From Roseomonas sp. KE2513 (GTDB taxonomy: Bacteria; Pseudomonadota; Alphaproteobacteria; Acetobacterales; Acetobacteraceae): DNA of 64,000 bases. The notes under the pieces were generated by a model. The model saw nothing but the letters and a program-made list of their open reading frames with translations, searched no databases and was not told the DNA's origin. The stretch spans positions 1-64,000 of the forward strand of contig NZ_RCVR01000012.1 in assembly GCF_016107305.1 (NCBI RefSeq). The letters run 5' to 3'. This document shows, in pieces, positions 47,742 to 55,766 of the stretch. Position 1 is the stretch's first letter, and each line of letters starts with the position of its first letter. The position numbers and the translations under genes are program-made.

Positions 47742-48599
47742 ATGTCCCTGCCTCCCTCCCTGCCCGGCAGCCCGGCTTCCGGTCCCTCCGAGACCGCGCT
47801 CCCCGGGCCGCTGGCCGAGCCCGGCCGCTCCGGCGAGGGGCCCGGTTCCGCGCCCGCGATCAGCCCCGAGATCAGTGTCGTCGTACCTGTGCGGAACGAG
47901 GCCCCCAACATCGTGCCGCTCGTCGCCGAGATCACCGCGGCCCTGGCGGGCGTGCCGCACGAGATCGTCTATGTGGACGACGGCTCCACCGACGGCACCG
48001 CGGAGGCCGTGCGCGAGGCCGCTCGCTCCGCGCCGGTACGGCTGCTGCGCCACGCCACCTCCTGTGGGCAGTCGGCGGCCGTGGTCAGCGGCGTGCGCGC
48101 CGCCCGCGCCCCCTGGATCGCGACCCTGGACGGCGACGGGCAGAACGATCCGGCCGATATCCCCCGTCTCTGGGCCCGCGCCCGGACGGAAGGGAAGGGA
48201 GCGCTCGTCGCGGGCTGGCGCAAGACCCGCAAGGATACAACGACGAAGCGCCTGACCAGCCGCATCGCCAACCGCGTGCGCGCCCGGCTGCTGGGCGACG
48301 CGACGCCCGATACCGGCTGCGGCCTGAAGGTCTTCGCGCGGGACCTGTTCCTGAGCCTCCCTCATTTCGACCACATGCACCGCTTCCTGCCGGCCCTTGT
48401 GCTCCGCGGCGGAGGGCGGGTCGTCAGCGAGCCCGTGGGGCACCGCCCGCGCGTTCGCGGCGTCTCCAACTACGGCACGCTGGACCGCCTGGCAGTGGGC
48501 ATCGTGGATCTGCTGGGCATGATGTGGCTCCAGCGCCGCTGGAAACGCCCGCGCCTGCTGCCCGAGGACGCGACGCATCCCGGAGCGCCCGCAGCGTGA
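47742..48599 (+). CDS. glycosyltransferase family 2, dolichol-phosphate mannosyltransferase-like
   Basis: GT-A transferase of 285 residues: PEISVVVPVRNEAPNIVPLV, IVYVDDGSTDGTAEA, SCGQSAAVVSGVRAA, the metal-binding TLDGDGQNDPADIP and GCGLKVFARDLF. This pattern belongs to polyprenyl-phosphate sugar transferases. There is no C-terminal membrane pair, only a short hydrophobic stretch (VGIVDLLGMMWL). ATG 47742 gives a short Pro-rich leader; starts at 47640 and 47580 are possible but unconserved. The stop overlaps the VTT membrane protein (GTGA), so the two act as a pair, probably in envelope lipid or polysaccharide assembly. Confidence 0.88.
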   Translation: MSLPPSLPGSPASGPSETALPGPLAEPGRSGEGPGSAPAISPEISVVVPVRNEAPNIVPLVAEITAALAGVPHEIVYVDDGSTDGTAEAVREAARSAPVRLLRHATSCGQSAAVVSGVRAARAPWIATLDGDGQNDPADIPRLWARARTEGKGALVAGWRKTRKDTTTKRLTSRIANRVRARLLGDATPDTGCGLKVFARDLFLSLPHFDHMHRFLPALVLRGGGRVVSEPVGHRPRVRGVSNYGTLDRLAVGIVDLLGMMWLQRRWKRPRLLPEDATHPGAPAA

Positions 48600-49285
48600 G
48601 CACAGCGGCTCCCCCGCGCCCGGCGGTTGCGGCGGCCGGAAGGCTGGCGCTTCTGGCGCTGGGCCTCGGCTTCGCAGGCTGGATCATCCGCACTCTCGGC
48701 CTCGCGCCCGGCAGCGAGACCGGCACCGTCTGGGTGGACCACTGGATCCGCGGCCAGGGATTGCAGGGGGAGGCGGTCTTCCTCGCGGTGGGAGCGGCGG
48801 CGGCGGCGGCGGGGCTGCCACGGCAGGGCGTCGCCTTCCTCGGTGGCTACGCCTTCGGCGCGCCGGTCGGCACGGGGCTGGCGCTGGTGGCGCAGGTCCT
48901 CGGCTGCGCGGCCTCCTTCGGCTGGGCGCGGCTGCTCGGGCGCGACTGGGCAGCGCGCCGGCTGGAAGGCCGCCTCGGGCGCCGCCTGCGCCCGCTCCAC
49001 GACCGGCTGGTGGCCAGCCCCTTCGGCGCCACCCTCGCGCTGCGGCTGCTGCCGGTCGGCAACAATCTCGCCCTCAACCTCCTCGCGGGGCTCTCGGGCG
49101 TGCGGATGGCGCCCTTCGTCCTCGGCTCGGCCATCGGCTACCTGCCGCAAACCCTCGTCTTTGCCCTGCTGGGCAACGGGGTGGCGGTGGACCGCGTGGC
49201 GCAACTCGTCCTTGGCGGGGCGCTCTTCCTCGTCTCCGTCGCGCTCGGCGCCTGGCTGCTGCGCCGCGAGCCGCCGACGGCCTGA
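48596..49285 (+). CDS. TVP38/TMEM64 (VTT/DedA-like) membrane protein
   Basis: 229-residue inner-membrane protein. The VTT/SNARE-associated signature is FLGGYAFGAPVGTGLALVAQ followed by the cytosolic RLLGRDWAARRLEGRLGRRL and then RLLPVGNNLALNLLAGLSGV. DedA-superfamily proteins move or flip lipids, including polyprenyl phosphates, which would suit the adjoining glycosyltransferase. GTG 48596 overlaps its stop. About five hydrophobic segments are seen. Confidence 0.85.
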   Translation: MSTAAPPRPAVAAAGRLALLALGLGFAGWIIRTLGLAPGSETGTVWVDHWIRGQGLQGEAVFLAVGAAAAAAGLPRQGVAFLGGYAFGAPVGTGLALVAQVLGCAASFGWARLLGRDWAARRLEGRLGRRLRPLHDRLVASPFGATLALRLLPVGNNLALNLLAGLSGVRMAPFVLGSAIGYLPQTLVFALLGNGVAVDRVAQLVLGGALFLVSVALGAWLLRREPPTA

Positions 49286-49317
49286 GCGGCCCGCACTGCC
49301 GGGGCGAAGGGCTGGCC

Positions 49318-49953
49318 TCAGCGCCAGCCAGGCGCGCCCAGCAGTCCCATCACCCGCCCCAGCAGATCGAACAACCCGGAAGGGGCGGGCGGCGGCGCAC
49401 TGCCCTCGGGCTGGCGGGCGCGGAAGCGGGCCAGCGCGCCCGGGGTGTCGGAAAGCCGGAGCTCCACCGGCTCCGCCATCGTCTGAGCCTCGGGCACCAG
49501 CATCCCTCCAACCCGCACCAGCACGCGGTCCGCTCCGGGCAACTCCGCTGCGGCCCGGGCCAGGTCCGCCTCACGCGGGGCGCAGACAAGGGAGAACCCT
49601 TCCAGAGCGCAGGGCAGTTCGAAGAGGCGGTTGGGCGGGAAGCGCAACTGCACCGTGCCGGCCAGCGCCAACGCCCCGCGCGCCGCTCCCTCCAGTGAGA
49701 GGTCGCGCGCCGCCACCACCGGCACCAGCCGCCCGCCGCGCTCCGCCACCTCCAGCACGAGGGGCGCCAGACCCGGCGAGGCGGGCAGCACCGGCCGGTT
49801 GTGCATCATCCGGCACTCCGCGCGGTCCGTCATGCGGTCGAGCCGGCAGGAAAGCAGCCAGGGCCCGAAGCTCTCCGTTCCAACGGCCGGCGGCGCCCCC
49901 TGCGCGAGGGCAGGCCCCGCGGCGAGGAGGAAGAGGGCGAAAAGACGAAGCAT
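49318..49953 (-). CDS. exported invasion-associated locus B (IalB)-like protein
   Basis: 211 residues with a short signal peptide ([17 protein letters not shown], cleavage after ALA). The mature part has the IalB arrangement: [23 protein letters not shown] with two Cys, a beta-rich middle, and [15 protein letters not shown] with two more, so two disulfides are likely. IalB-type proteins are periplasmic and widespread in alphaproteobacteria, including non-pathogens; their role is unclear, and the name does not imply virulence. It converges with the VTT gene with 32 bases between stops. Confidence 0.75.
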   Translation of the reverse strand: MLRLFALFLLAAGPALAQGAPPAVGTESFGPWLLSCRLDRMTDRAECRMMHNRPVLPASPGLAPLVLEVAERGGRLVPVVAARDLSLEGAARGALALAGTVQLRFPPNRLFELPCALEGFSLVCAPREADLARAAAELPGADRVLVRVGGMLVPEAQTMAEPVELRLSDTPGALARFRARQPEGSAPPPAPSGLFDLLGRVMGLLGAPGWR

Positions 49954-50029
49954 GACCCCACATTCGCACGGCAGCCGCGCCGCCGCTTCCCGCGATCGCG
50001 TGACCAAGGAACCGCCCGGAGACCCCCGC

Positions 50030-50860
50030 ATGCGCCAGATCCGCTTTCCCGACGGCACGGAGGTGCCCGCCCTTGGCCAGGGCACCTGGCACATGGGCGA
50101 GCGCGGTGCCGACCGTCGGGCCGAAGCCGACGCGCTGCGCCTCGGCCTCGACCTCGGCCTGAAGCTGATCGACACGGCCGAGATGTACGCTGACGGCGGC
50201 GCGGAGGAGGTGGTGCGCGACGCGCTCGCGGGCCGTCGAGACGAGGCCTTCGTCGTCAGCAAGGTCTATCCGCAGAACGCCTCCCGCGCGCGCATGGCCA
50301 AGGCTTGCGAGGCGAGCCTACGGCGCCTGGGGATGGAGACGATCGACCTCTACCTTCTCCACTGGCGCGGCGGCGTGCCGCTCACCGAGACGGTGGAGGC
50401 CTTCGAGGCGCTTATCCGCGCCGGCAAGATCCGCCGTTGGGGTGTTTCAAACCTCGACCTGGACGATCTTGAGGAACTCGGCGCTGCGCTGCCGGACTGC
50501 GCGACCGATCAAGTGCTGTACAACCTCGATGCGCGCGGCCCGGAATACAGCCTTCTTCCCTTCTGCGCGGAGAAGGAGATGCCGGTTATGGCCTATTCGC
50601 CGGTGGGGCAGGGCGGGCGCCTGCTGTGCAACCCGGCGCTGCTGAAGGTCGCGGCGCGGCACGGCACCGGGGCGGCCGCGATCGCCCTGGCCTTCGTGCT
50701 GCGGAGGAAAGGCGTGATCGCCATTCCCAAGGCCGGCGACCCTGCGCATGTCCGCGAGAATGCGGCCGCCGCCGCGATATCGCTCTCGGAGGAAGACCTG
50801 CGCGACCTCGACGCCGCCTTCCCGCCACCGCGGCGCAAGACCGCGCTCGCGATGCTCTGA
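50030..50860 (+). CDS. aldo/keto reductase, YeaE-like
   Basis: 276-residue NADPH-dependent reductase. The catalytic tetrad is visible: Asp and Tyr in [17 protein letters not shown], Lys in FVVSKVYP, His in [25 protein letters not shown] and [13 protein letters not shown] follow the order of E. coli YeaE closely, an enzyme reported to reduce methylglyoxal. [16 protein letters not shown] near the end is the cofactor-binding part. A detoxifying role is inferred from family only. It is divergent from the IalB-like gene with 76 bases between starts. Confidence 0.9.
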   Translation: MRQIRFPDGTEVPALGQGTWHMGERGADRRAEADALRLGLDLGLKLIDTAEMYADGGAEEVVRDALAGRRDEAFVVSKVYPQNASRARMAKACEASLRRLGMETIDLYLLHWRGGVPLTETVEAFEALIRAGKIRRWGVSNLDLDDLEELGAALPDCATDQVLYNLDARGPEYSLLPFCAEKEMPVMAYSPVGQGGRLLCNPALLKVAARHGTGAAAIALAFVLRRKGVIAIPKAGDPAHVRENAAAAAISLSEEDLRDLDAAFPPPRRKTALAML

Positions 50861-50872
50861 CGGCGGGCGTGC

Positions 50873-51277
50873 CTACTGGACGCCGTGCTCCGCGCCGGGT
50901 GGGTTCACCCCAAGGCTACGCATGGCGTCCACCAGCTCCCGCGTGCGGAAGGGCTTGCGGAGGAAACGCTCCTTCGGCCCGAACTCCCGCCCGTTCCCAT
51001 GCGCTGGCCGGCCGGTGAGATAGATCACCGGCAGGTCAGGATGCTGCTCCTGCGCCAGGCGTGCGGCGTCGAAACCGGACGGGCCAGGGCCAAGGTCGAT
51101 ATCTGTCAGCAGCAGGCTGCAGCCCGCGCTGGAGGCAATCTGCTCCAGCGCATCGTCGGCCGTGGTGGCCGGCCGAACGGCAAAGCCTTCCGCCTCGATG
51201 ATGTCCGTCAGGACATCCCGCACAAGGTCGTCGTCTTCCAGCACCACCACGTCGAAGTTCGGCCCGGGCAAGTTCAT
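50873..51277 (-). CDS. single-domain response regulator
   Basis: 134-residue CheY-like receiver with no output domain. Features: acidic VVVLEDDDLVRDVLTDIIEA, phospho-acceptor Asp in LLLTDIDLGPGPSGFDAA, Thr in VIYLTGRPA and Lys in RFLRKPFRTRELVDAM. ATG 51277 starts the fold directly; the open frame extends further upstream but without conserved residues. An EcfG-like promoter 19 bases upstream suggests general-stress control. No kinase is adjacent. It converges with the aldo/keto reductase gene, 12 bases apart. Confidence 0.87.
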   Translation of the reverse strand: MNLPGPNFDVVVLEDDDLVRDVLTDIIEAEGFAVRPATTADDALEQIASSAGCSLLLTDIDLGPGPSGFDAARLAQEQHPDLPVIYLTGRPAHGNGREFGPKERFLRKPFRTRELVDAMRSLGVNPPGAEHGVQ

Positions 51278-51295
51278 GCAATCCTCCGCACGCAT

Positions 51296-51320
51296 AACGC
51301 GGAGAAACGGGGATTGTTCG
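51296..51320 (-). promoter_or_regulatory. EcfG-like general stress promoter for the receiver gene
   Basis: Read leftward: CGAAC (51320-51316), 16 bases, CGTT (51299-51296). The alphaproteobacterial EcfG consensus is GGAAC-N16/17-CGTT, so there is one mismatch. The expected transcript start falls about 10 bases before the ATG at 51277, a reasonable leader. Confidence 0.45.
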
Positions 51321-51416
51321 GTAACGAAGGATTGGAAGACGATGACAAGACCGGTGCGGGTTGCGGCCGTGGGCGAAGAGGGCTCTTGTCGCACTAGGTG
51401 AAATAGAGGGATTCAG

Positions 51417-52223
51417 ATGAGCAGAGGGGCACCGTTGCGCGTCGCCGTGGCCGGACTGGGCGCGGTGGGAACGGCGGTCGTCGCCGCGCTGGAAGCGGGG
51501 CTGCCCGGCTGCACGCTCGCCGCCGTTTCCGCGCGCGACCTCGGGGCCGCTCGCGCCCGTCTGGCCGCGGACGTGCCCGTCGTGCCGCTCGAGGACCTCG
51601 AAACCCTGGCTGATATCGTGGTGGAAGCCGCGCCGGCCGCGCTCCTCCCGGCCATCGCAGAACCCTTCCTGCGCTCTGGCAAGGGCGTGGTCGTGCTGAG
51701 CGCCGGCGCGCTGCTGCGGGCAGGGCACCTGATCGACCTCGCGCGCGAGCACGGCGGGCAGATCACCGTGCCCACCGGCGCGCTGCTCGGCCTCGACGCC
51801 GTGGCCGCCGCGGCGGAAGGGGTGATCCACTCCGTGAGGATGGTGACGCGAAAGCCCGTGCGCGGCCTTCTCGGCGCCCCCTACCTCGTCGAGAACAACA
51901 TCGCGATCGATGACATCACGGAACCCCTGCGCGTCTTCAAGGGCACCCCGCGCGAAGCCGCGATCGGCTTTCCGGCGAACCTCAACGTCGCCGTGGCCCT
52001 CTCGCTCGCCGGGATCGGCCCGGACCGGACCGAACTCGAGATCTGGGCGGACCCGGCGCTGACCCGCAACACCCACCGCATCGAGGTGGAGGCGGACTCG
52101 GCCAGCTTCTCCATGTTGATCGAGAACATCCCGAGCGAGAACCCCAAGACCGGCCGCATCACCGCCCTCTCGGTCCTCGCCTGCCTGCGCCGGATGAGGG
52201 CACCGCTGCGCGTCGGTACCTGA
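51417..52223 (+). CDS. nadX: L-aspartate dehydrogenase
   Basis: NAD(P)-dependent enzyme that converts L-aspartate to oxaloacetate and ammonia, or to iminoaspartate for NAD synthesis. The 268-residue protein has the Rossmann opening VAVAGLGAVGTAVVAALEAG, VVVEAAPAALLPAIA, VVVLSAGALLRAGHLIDLA, PTGALLGLDAVAAAAEG, then the catalytic domain with FPANLNVAVALSLAGIGPD and the His of TRNTHRIEVEADS. nadA and nadC are not nearby, so it may serve either catabolism or NAD synthesis. It is divergent from the receiver gene. Confidence 0.92.
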   Translation: MSRGAPLRVAVAGLGAVGTAVVAALEAGLPGCTLAAVSARDLGAARARLAADVPVVPLEDLETLADIVVEAAPAALLPAIAEPFLRSGKGVVVLSAGALLRAGHLIDLAREHGGQITVPTGALLGLDAVAAAAEGVIHSVRMVTRKPVRGLLGAPYLVENNIAIDDITEPLRVFKGTPREAAIGFPANLNVAVALSLAGIGPDRTELEIWADPALTRNTHRIEVEADSASFSMLIENIPSENPKTGRITALSVLACLRRMRAPLRVGT

Positions 52224-52240
52224 GGCCGGTTCTGGTGGCC

Positions 52241-52267
52241 GCCGGAGAGGGCTCTGCCCTCTCCGGC
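52241..52267 (+). terminator. strong hairpin after nadX
   Basis: GCCGGAGAGGG (52241-52251) and CCCTCTCCGGC (52257-52267) pair perfectly around a CTCTG loop, 17 bases after the stop. It lacks a T-run, so termination may need Rho; it would also protect the mRNA 3' end. Confidence 0.55.
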
Positions 52268-52444
52268 ACCTCACCCGCCAAGGGCCTGAGGCGCTTGGAT
52301 CCCCGCTTGGCTGTCGCGGATGCGATGATCGGGGGCGGTGTTCTTGAGCGCCCTTCCTGGGCGTGCGGTCGCCCCGGGTGAGTGACCCGAGGCGCACCGG
52401 CCACGAAGCCGTTCAAACAGGTAGAGAAAGATGATGGTGAGGGG

Positions 52445-52482
52445 GCTGGGGAGGGGGAGAATTCCTTCTTTCCCTCCCCAGC
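52445..52482 (-). terminator. possible hairpin after the lytic transglycosylase gene
   Basis: GCTGGGGAGGG (52445-52455) and CCCTCCCCAGC (52472-52482) form an 11-base-pair stem with a 16-base loop, 27 bases beyond the stop of the leftward gene. There is no U-run in the leftward transcript, so this is a weak call. Confidence 0.4.
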
Positions 52483-52509
52483 GTCACCAGCCGAGAACGA
52501 GGCCCGCCC

Positions 52510-54699
52510 TTAGGAAGCCCGCCCGCGCGCCACCATCCGGGCCAGTTCGTCCACGCCGAGGAAGCGCGGCGCGCTGCCGGCGGCCAGGGCGTCGAGGCTC
52601 GGCGCGGGCAGGCCGAGGCGGCTGGCGTAGATCCAGGAATAGGCGAGCACGCGCTGCACATAGGCGCGCGTTTCGTTGAAAGGGATGCTTTCCATGAACA
52701 GGAAGGGGTCGTCGCGGTGCCCGTTGGCAGGCATCCAGCGCGAGAGATTGCCTGGCCCCGCATTGTAGGCCGCGAGGAGTCGAATGAGGTTCCCCTGCAC
52801 GTTCTCCTGGCCGGAGAGCTGGAGCAGGTAGCGCTGCCCGAGCTCCAGGCTGTAGCCGGGGTCGTGCAGACGGCGGCTGCCCCCGTCGCGCAGGGCCGCG
52901 TCGCCGGTGATATAGGCGGCGGTGGCGGGCATCACCTGCATCAGCCCGCGCGCTCCGGCCGGGGAGACGGCATCGGGGTCGAAGTTCGATTCCTGCCGCG
53001 CCAGCCCGTAGATGAGCGAGGGATCGGCCCGCCAGCCGCCCTGCGGCTCCAGCCGCGGCACGGGGAAGCGGGCGTAGTCGCGCGGCCGCCCGTCCGCGGC
53101 CTGGGCCTGGGAGGCGAGCATCGTCGCCAGCTCCGTCATGCCCGAACCCGTCGCCGCGGCCAGCATGCCGCGGGCGAGTGCCGGATTGCCCTGCGCGACC
53201 GACCAGAGGCGGCGCAGCTCCGCTTCGGCGCGCGCCTTCTGGCCTATCTGGATGAGGGCGAGAGCGCGCCAGCCCCCGGCAGTCTCGGCCAGCGCGGCGG
53301 CCTCGGCTTCCCCGGCCACATCGCTCTCCCAGGCGAAGCCAGGGGGCAGGCCGAGGGCGCGGCGCGCGACCAGCCCGTAGAAGGTGCGCGGCTCCTGGGA
53401 GGCCTGGAGCATCCAGGGCACGTAGCCCTGCGGCCGGCGGGAGCGGACGGCGGCGCGGGCGGTCCAGAAGGCGGCGGCGGAGCGCAGCACGGCGGGCGCC
53501 GCCTCGTTGCGCGCGGCCATCTCGAAGAAGGGCAGGGCCCCGTCGTACTGCCCGAGCCCCCAGGCGGAGAGCCCGGCGAGATAGGCCGCCTGGGCCGGCG
53601 CCCCAGGCACGCGGGCGGCCATGGAGGCGACGCGGAAGGCCTCCGCATCCTTGCCGGAGGTGAAGAGGGCCTGCGCCACATCCGTCTGGAGCGCCGCGGC
53701 ATAGGACGGCGTCATGCCGCGGGTGCTCGCGATGTGCCGCAGCGCCTCCGCCACCTCGCCACGGGCGGCCATTTCCCGCACTGTGCGGTCGAGGGCAGGG
53801 TTGCGCAGCATCGGCGCGCGGGCGGCGGTGGGCGGCTCGCGCTCCTCTGGCGGCACCTCCTGGCCTGGGGCGGGCACCGCCTCGGCCGCGGGCTCGCCGG
53901 GCAGGGGGGGCACCTCCGCGCCGCGCGGCAGACGGGCGACCAGCATCGCGTGCAGCCGCGGCGCGTCCGGGTAGTCCGCGTTCTCGGAGAGCCAGGCGCG
54001 CAGCTCGGCAGTGCTCGGTTCTACCCCACCGGAGCGCCAGCGGTCCGCCAGCACGTGGCCGATCAGGCGGCGATCCTCTAGCCGCTCGGCCTCGCGCATG
54101 GCCTGAGCCATCTCGCCGCGCGCTTGCAGCTCGAAGATCCGCCGCAGCCGGGCCGCATCGGAAGGGGCAAGGGGCTGGGGCAGCCGCATGGGCGCGGGCG
54201 GCTGGGCTGCCGCCGCGAGCGGCGTGCGCGCGAAGGAGAGGGCGATCTCCTGCGGTGTCACCATCTCCCGCAGCCGCCCGGCGGGGCGGGTGAGCGTAAT
54301 AGGCTCCGGCTCGTGCGGGATGACCTCGACGAGGCGGAGCGGCGGGCGGCCCCGCGTGTCTCGCTGTACGGTGCGGGCGCCGCGCGCCTTTGAACCCCGC
54401 GATGCCGGCTGGGCCGTGGCCTGGGCACGGCCGTGCCGCGCCTTCCGGGGCGCCTCGGCCGCCGCATGGGCCTGGCGTCCGGCCGCGCGGGCGGGGCCTG
54501 GCCGCGGTGCGGCGGCACGGGTCGCCCGCTGGTGGTCGCGCGGCAGGACCTGCTCGCGGCGCGGATGGCTCTCCGATGCGCGATGCGGGGCGGCCTCGGC
54601 AACTGGCGCGCACAGGGCGAACGCCATCACCAAAGCCAGCCACGCCGCGCGCCTTCGCCGGGGGGGACGGCGATCGAGCCCGGGGGGGGAAGCTCGCAT
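52510..54699 (-). CDS. slt: soluble lytic murein transglycosylase
   Basis: Periplasmic enzyme of 729 residues that cleaves peptidoglycan between MurNAc and GlcNAc, leaving the 1,6-anhydro end. N-terminus: signal-like helix (AAWLALVMAFALCAPVAEA) after an Arg-rich leader, then a long low-complexity Arg/Ala/Pro stretch. The middle about 400 residues are helical repeats of the Slt superhelix type (AAYLAGLSAWGLGQYDGALP). The catalytic SLT domain shows Glu570 in YGLARQESNFDPDAVSPAGA, then RGLMQVMPATAAYI, AYNAGPGNLSRWM and AYVQRVLAYSWIY. ATG 54699 is the best start; an upstream one at 54780 adds unconserved residues. Confidence 0.92.
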   Translation of the reverse strand: MRASPPGLDRRPPRRRRAAWLALVMAFALCAPVAEAAPHRASESHPRREQVLPRDHQRATRAAAPRPGPARAAGRQAHAAAEAPRKARHGRAQATAQPASRGSKARGARTVQRDTRGRPPLRLVEVIPHEPEPITLTRPAGRLREMVTPQEIALSFARTPLAAAAQPPAPMRLPQPLAPSDAARLRRIFELQARGEMAQAMREAERLEDRRLIGHVLADRWRSGGVEPSTAELRAWLSENADYPDAPRLHAMLVARLPRGAEVPPLPGEPAAEAVPAPGQEVPPEEREPPTAARAPMLRNPALDRTVREMAARGEVAEALRHIASTRGMTPSYAAALQTDVAQALFTSGKDAEAFRVASMAARVPGAPAQAAYLAGLSAWGLGQYDGALPFFEMAARNEAAPAVLRSAAAFWTARAAVRSRRPQGYVPWMLQASQEPRTFYGLVARRALGLPPGFAWESDVAGEAEAAALAETAGGWRALALIQIGQKARAEAELRRLWSVAQGNPALARGMLAAATGSGMTELATMLASQAQAADGRPRDYARFPVPRLEPQGGWRADPSLIYGLARQESNFDPDAVSPAGARGLMQVMPATAAYITGDAALRDGGSRRLHDPGYSLELGQRYLLQLSGQENVQGNLIRLLAAYNAGPGNLSRWMPANGHRDDPFLFMESIPFNETRAYVQRVLAYSWIYASRLGLPAPSLDALAAGSAPRFLGVDELARMVARGRAS

Positions 54700-54813
54700 A
54701 AGGACGCAGGCGTTAAGGGCTGATGCCGAGCTGGACAACCCGCGAGCGCGTGATGGCGGCCTCCGACGGACGAGAATCAATGGCTTGGCGGTCGTGCGCT
54801 CTTCACGTTCCGT

Positions 54814-55656
54814 TCAATGAACCGCTTCAGGCGGCGGAGCATCCAGGGCGCGGCGCAGCAGCCGAAGGTCGGTCCAGGCATCCCGCTTGGCCGCCGGCTG
54901 CCGCAGGAGATAGGCCGGGTGCAGCGTTGCGAGCGCCGGAACCGGTCCCAGCCCGGGCACATCGAGGCTGTGCCAGCGGCCGCGGAGTCGGGTGATCCCC
55001 TCGTTCCGCCGCAGCAGCGCCTTGGCCGCGGTGCCGCCCAGAAGAACGATGTGGCGCGGCCGCACGAGGGAGAGGTGGCGCAGAACGAAGGGCGTGAAGA
55101 CCGTCATCTCCGCGTCGGTCGGGGTGCGGTTTCCCGGCGGCCGCCAGGGAAGGATATTGGTCAGATAGGCATTCCGCGCCCGCTCCACCCCGATGCTCGC
55201 AAGCATCCGGTCCAGCAGTCGGCCGGAGACACCGACGAAGGGCTTGCCCTGCCGGTCCTCGTCCGCCCCCGGCGCCTCCCCGATGAGGACGAGGCCCGAA
55301 TCCGGAACCCCATCGGCCAGGACGAGGTTCCCCGCCGTCTCCCGCAGCGGGTGGTTGAGGGCGGCGAGCGCCTCCCGCAGCGCCTCCAGGCTGTCGGCCC
55401 CCGCCGCCAGCTCGCCGGCGCGGAGGGCGGCAGGAGCGAAAGCTGCGGCAGGCGGGGCGGCCGGGCGGGCGGGGGAGGGTGGCGGGGAGGGCATGGCCGG
55501 CCGCGCGACCTCGGCCACCGCGGGCGCCGCCATAGGGGCCGCCCGCGCGCGGGTGCGGTCCTGCGGCACCTCCTCAAGCGCCTCGTCGGCGCCCCAGGCG
55601 ATCTGCAGCTCCAGCGCGGCGAGCAGGGCCGCGGTCTCAGCCTCGTCCAACTCCAT
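54814..55656 (-). CDS. uracil-DNA glycosylase, family 4-like, without cysteines
   Basis: Base-excision repair enzyme of 280 residues that removes uracil from DNA. The C-terminal 190 residues match the family 4/5 group: LVLIGEAPGADEDRQGKPFV (motif 1), YLTNILPWRPPGNRTPT, VLLGGTAAKALL, RGRWHS and LATLHPAYLLRQPAAKR (motif 2 with the conserved His). Before it lies an Ala/Pro-rich region of about 90 residues. Unlike classical family 4 enzymes, which hold a [4Fe-4S] cluster with four Cys, this protein has no cysteine at all. ATG 55656 is preferred. Divergent from ETF-QO. Confidence 0.88.
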   Translation of the reverse strand: MELDEAETAALLAALELQIAWGADEALEEVPQDRTRARAAPMAAPAVAEVARPAMPSPPPSPARPAAPPAAAFAPAALRAGELAAGADSLEALREALAALNHPLRETAGNLVLADGVPDSGLVLIGEAPGADEDRQGKPFVGVSGRLLDRMLASIGVERARNAYLTNILPWRPPGNRTPTDAEMTVFTPFVLRHLSLVRPRHIVLLGGTAAKALLRRNEGITRLRGRWHSLDVPGLGPVPALATLHPAYLLRQPAAKRDAWTDLRLLRRALDAPPPEAVH

Positions 55657-55753
55657 TCCCCTGGTATCGCCTCCCCGATGACCCCTGTGCAATGCCATGC
55701 AGGGGCATGGGGTTACAGCCGGCCCAGGCCAGCGCTACATCCGAGGCAAGTTC

Positions 55754-55760
55754 AGGAGGA
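55754..55760 (+). promoter_or_regulatory. strong ribosome binding site setting the ETF-QO start
   Basis: AGGAGGA, 6 bases before GTG 55767. It favours this GTG over the earlier ATG at 55692 and the later ATG at 55785. Confidence 0.75.
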
Positions 55761-55766
55761 GCCCCC

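Larger units (their letters stand above)
52224..52509. repeat. intergenic region with paired hairpins, possible dispersed element
   Basis: The longest gap in the window (286 bases). It holds a perfect 11-base-pair hairpin at 52241-52267, a second one at 52278-52298 (CCAAG/CTTGG with inner GCC/GGC), and an 11-base-pair inverted repeat at 52445-52482. No coding frame here is convincing. The twin-hairpin layout resembles the repeated intergenic elements of Rhodospirillales genomes; that it is repeated is inference. Confidence 0.4.
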
